A DNA stretch of 64,000 bases from Dendrophyllia cribrosa (taxonomy: Eukaryota > Cnidaria > Anthozoa > Scleractinia > Dendrophylliidae): positions 21,310,958-21,374,957 of the forward strand of contig JAJLRJ010000008.1 of NCBI GenBank assembly GCA_024195265.1. Reading direction: 5' to 3'. The notes under the pieces were generated by a model. The model worked only from the letters and a program-made list of their open reading frames with translations, was not told the origin of the DNA and did not search any database. Positions 60,966 through 64,000 of this stretch are shown here, in pieces; within the stretch, counting starts at the first letter, position 1, and the number at the start of each line of letters is the position of its first letter. A program made the translations under genes and the position numbers.

Positions 60966-63717
60966 TCACGTCTCGTTCCCGCGCGTTTTAAGCTTGTTCA
61001 AGATGCGAACGCAGTGTTCAGACACAACACTATCATTTGTCCGCGCAGTGCTGGGAACCGATGAAACGCTGGACTGCTGACTGCAGGCACCAGACATCCG
61101 GGATCTTTCTAAGAACCTTACAAGCCGCTGTTGTATACCAAGGGAAACAAGAACCTGTCTACAGCGTGGGTTTCTGCAGAACAATCTGAGCGTCTTCAAA
61201 GCGGCGTCCAGAGGCTCGGCGTGTCCTTCATTGCAAGCCATATCGAGAACACTAAACAAGATCAACGAGACTGCGCATTACCAATCACTGACGTAAAACT
61301 GAAACCTACATAGACAGAGCCAATCAGGATGGCCGCAAATGAAAAGCGCGGGAAAAAACGCGCATAGACTCCCACCAGCCGATAACAACTTTTCAATCCG
61401 TGAAAAGCGCGAGAAAAAACGCGCATAGACTCCCATTAACCGATAGAAACTTTTCAAAACGTGAAAAGCGCGGGAAAAAACGCGAATAGACTCCCACCAT
61501 CCAAACGATAACAACTTTTCAATCCGTTAAAAGGGCGGGAAAAACGCGCATAGACTCCCACCAACCGATCTATGAAAAGCGAGGGAAACTAAAAGTCGCG
61601 CATAGACTCCCGCGCGGCCGTTGTTTGGGTCGATACCGACCTGCTTGAACCTTATTCCCCACTCACACCAACGGTTAAACATGTGTCAATGTTGTTTAGT
61701 TTAACTACGTTTTGGTCTCTATCTTGAACGTTTGGAAACGTAAATGACTCAAACTACCTGGAATGGTAATAAAAGTCAATAAAGTTTCTTTTAGTAAATT
61801 TTTGTAAACCTGATTTAAACTAAACAACATTGTGAATGGGGTATTAGTCTGTGAACTACCTATTACAGCGCGAAAGCTTGCGTGACATCAAGCAAGCTTA
61901 AGCACAATAGTCATTTTTGCATCCTCTTGTCAAAATGCGGAATTTAATTCCATCATTGGATATACGTCATGTAGACATAGCGTATATCGATAACGTTTTG
62001 ACCATATTTGGGCAGTGTATCAATGTGTTCAATTATAAGTGGGGATATTGGATTAAAGAGCACTGGGGAGTGGAGGGAGGGGGAAAGGGAAAGATAGGCC
62101 GCACTTGGCCCGTTTCTTTTATCAACAAATCCTACGCCCCAACTATTGAGCCACTTTACAGGTAAGTGTCTTTGTCTCTTTAGCCAAATGAAACGGGTGA
62201 TTTTGCGCTTTTTATGGGATGGGGGATGTGATCAAACAACAACGTGAAAGAATGATTCCAATAAAAAGTGTATGTTTATGGTGTTTATTGCGACCGTTGG
62301 CGTTATTCTATAACTTCCTTACCCGTGAGGTGCTTGTGTCTTGATTAGCTGCTGATATAACAAGGGTGAATGTCTCACCATATTACCCAGAGCGCCTGCA
62401 AGAGAAAGGGAAAAAAATACATCACTCACCCATCAGGAACAGGGGCCGTTTTGGCAAGTCCTCATTACATATTAAACCGCTCGAAGAGATTTTCATCCTA
62501 ACTAGTGATTGCGCACTAGCTTGGGCCTGACTCGCTGACTCGTCCCCAGTCGACTCTCCAGGCAAGACGCGGGAGACGTGCGCGGGGTCGCGCGGGGGAT
62601 AGACACGGAACAGGGAACGAGAGAGTCGCGACCGAGGGAATCGGCCGCGCTTCTCTCATAAATTGAGAGAAGACTGGATACGAGTTAGAGCCTGGGCACA
62701 GATAGACTGCAAAACAGTCGTATTTTTCGCGTTGGTCATACGAATGCGCGCGGTCTTTGAACGAAAGCTCAAGAGCGAGTGTGAAAAGGGAGGGTGGAAC
62801 TGAGTCCGAAGGGCGTGTGAGGCTCGCGCGCGAGTATCCACGCTTTCGACGCTTTCAGCGCTTCGCGCCTTTGCGACCAAGCAGCGAAAAGAAACCCCCG
62901 ATTGTTTTGTAGTCTAGGGCACAGACGTCTCCTATTTGTTTCGTTCGTCGAAGGAAGGAAGGAAATGGGTGACGTCTGCGAGCAGGCTTATTGATCAACG
63001 ACGAGACTGACATGCAATTGTATTACTCCATTTTATGAGTCATGTCATGAAGTTCAAACTTTTAATGTGCCTGTGGACGAAATCTCAAAGTGTGACCATT
63101 TAAAAGAAAGCTACTGAGCGGTACTTTCTTACGGTGCTGTTACATTTTTTATTACATCCATTTTGAAATCACTGGTGATCCTTGCAATCTGATTGGCTCT
63201 CAGCAGTGCGATTTATTCCCGAATCGCACTATTTTTTACTCTAAATCGCATCTTTTTCTCAGCAGTACGATTTATTCCCGAACCGCACTATTTTTTTTGC
63301 TTTAAATCGCATCTATAAGTCACATCAATATTGGTACTGACTAAAATCCTGTATTTAGGCAATTAAATTGTGCGATTTCAAAATGGATGTAGTAAAGTGG
63401 TAATTGAACTAAGTGGAGTGCAATTTGGTCTGAAATCATACGCGTGATTTAAAATCGAACTCGCGCTGCGCCCTCGTTCGACTTTGAAATCACGCGTATG
63501 ATTTCAGACCAAATTGCACTCCACTTAGTTCAATTACCATTATTAATATGTCACAGAACAACAAGATTTTAATTCAGGTACTCTTACCAGCGGCGTTAGC
63601 TCTTGTTCTAGCTACGGAGTCTGTAAGTAGATCAACCAACAGTGGAACTGAAGGGCTCAGTGCTGTGTACATAGAGTCGCTATGATATGCAGCATTACCA
63701 ACAGCGAAACTGGCGGT
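60966..63717 (-). CDS. STK36: STK36/Fused-like serine/threonine kinase, C-terminal three exons (5' part outside window)
   Basis: Exons 63717-63588, 62395-62323 and 61251-60966 join in phase to 162 codons plus TGA; the reading frame enters the first exon at phase 0. The product reads TASFAVGNAAYHSDSMYTAL, ANAAGALGNMVRHSPLLYQQ, then VLDMACNEGHAEPLDAALKT, RQVLVSLGIQQRLVRFLE and SEHCVRILNKLKTRGNET. This is armadillo/HEAT-like and parallels the human STK36 tail (VGNAAY, ASALGNL, LEMACG, HQVLVSLGA, AKHCRKLIHLL as recalled). STK36 serves ciliary central-pair assembly and, in some animals, Hedgehog signalling. The kinase domain would lie beyond 64000, so the kinase assignment rests on the C-terminal resemblance only. 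The intron 62322-61252 holds a 61-bp tandem array. Confidence 0.85.
61341..61617 (+). repeat. 61-bp minisatellite, five units, STK36 intron
   Basis: Units start at 61341, 61402, 61463, 61528 and 61573. Each has gaaaagcgcgggaaaaaacg, cgcatagactcccaccannc and gataacaacttttcaa. The last unit is shortened. Lies about 90 bp upstream, in gene sense, of the last STK36 exon. Confidence 0.85.
61653..61845. mobile_element. TIR element, CCCATTCACACC family, copy 2 (STK36 intron)
   Basis: Ends ttattccccactcacaccaa and gtgaatggggtatta; homologous to 32149-32398 but with a deletion before the right end. Confidence 0.7.
62530..62900. other. CG-rich island in STK36 intron
   Basis: Distinctly richer in CpG than its surroundings (gcgcggggtcgcgcggggga, gaggctcgcgcgcgagtatc), with a short hairpin ctctcataaattgagag at 62654. 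No recognisable exon; the 74-codon minus-strand frame here is not conserved in style. Could be a repeat or an internal promoter. Confidence 0.45.
63151..63392. mobile_element. TIR element with internal duplication, STK36 intron
   Basis: attacatccattttgaaatc at the left is mirrored by gatttcaaaatggatgtagt. Inside, a 65-bp segment (cagcagtgcgatttattccc to aaatcgcatct) is repeated in tandem. Confidence 0.75.
63398..63539. mobile_element. Palindromic foldback element, STK36 intron
   Basis: Arms of about 58 bp, nearly perfect (tggtaattgaactaagtgga, then gcaatttggtctgaaatcat and acgcgtgatt), around a 25-bp loop. Ends 48 bp before STK36 exon 63588-63717. Confidence 0.85.
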
Positions 63718-64000
63718 CTGATAAGAGAGAGAAAAAGTACAGTTGAATTTCCAATACGCGTACAGTCTTGGAACCGCTTTTAACTGTCCCCTTATAAAGA
63801 AGTGTCCATTTATGCAAGCTGCAAAATGTAGCCGAGTGTTTGTGTTTGGCTAGGACCACGACTGAGTGTCCGTCTACGAGAGGTGTCTTTCTACAAAAGG
63901 TGTCGTTAGAGGATGTTCGACTATATCAACCCTTTCCCTAGCTGTTAGAGCCATTCGAATGAGCTATTAAGCAGTACTTTCCTGTGATGCTGTTTGTTGC

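Noticed and set aside
61278..61514. 78-codon minus-strand frame with internal repeats
   Set aside because: It is the 61-bp minisatellite read in one frame.
62656..62880. 74-codon minus-strand frame as a possible extra STK36 exon
   Set aside because: The flanking exons (63588 and 62395) already join in phase with family-like sequence, and this frame is low-complexity CG-rich sequence.

Overview
The window looks like nuclear DNA of an anthozoan cnidarian, most likely a stony coral. It is AT-rich. Its genes are animal-type, with many short coding exons, canonical GT/AG introns and bidirectional gene pairs, and the introns and spacers are packed with short terminal-inverted-repeat (TIR) elements and tRNA-derived SINEs. 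The species is an inference from gene style and repeat flavour; I had no search tool.

Six conserved protein-coding genes can be assembled exon by exon. (1) PRPF8, minus strand, start codon at 14146; its first 12 coding exons (786 codons) reach 355 and the rest lies left of the window. (2) TMED2, plus strand, 14566-17272, complete in four exons (203 aa). (3) MRPL18, minus strand, 22539-20284, complete in four exons (238 aa). (4) NLE1, plus strand, 22698-36418, complete in 17 exons (473 aa), beginning with a 5-nt coding piece and ending with a 13-nt one. (5) An SLC6 neurotransmitter-type transporter, minus strand, 49724-39822, complete in ten exons (648 aa). (6) The C-terminal three exons of a STK36/Fused-like gene, minus strand, 63717-60966, continuing right of the window. 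PRPF8/TMED2 and MRPL18/NLE1 are head-to-head pairs with 419 bp and 158 bp between start codons, so each pair probably shares a promoter. TMED2/MRPL18 and NLE1/SLC6 are convergent.

Layout: 1-14.1 kb PRPF8 with repeat-filled introns; 14.1-17.3 kb TMED2; 17.3-20.3 kb spacer with a SINE and two TTA/TAA-flanked elements; 20.3-22.5 kb MRPL18; 22.7-36.4 kb NLE1; 36.4-39.8 kb AT-rich spacer; 39.8-49.7 kb SLC6; 49.7-61.0 kb gene-free, built from tandem duplications and MITEs; 61.0-64 kb the end of STK36.

The genes are housekeeping ones (splicing, early secretory traffic, mitochondrial translation, ribosome assembly) plus a solute transporter and a cilium/Hedgehog-linked kinase. They do not form one pathway. 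The novelty lies in the non-coding part. The best items are a 1.5-kb element at 41.3-42.8 kb whose two arms are saturated with the same-strand word CGTT; several TIR families with readable target-site duplications (3, 4, 5 and 9 bp); a tRNA-like SINE head with a triplicated 21-bp anticodon-arm segment; a 61-bp GCGCGGGAAA array in a STK36 intron; and, inside a protein, a heptad ladder of six N-glycosylation sequons in the transporter's second extracellular loop.
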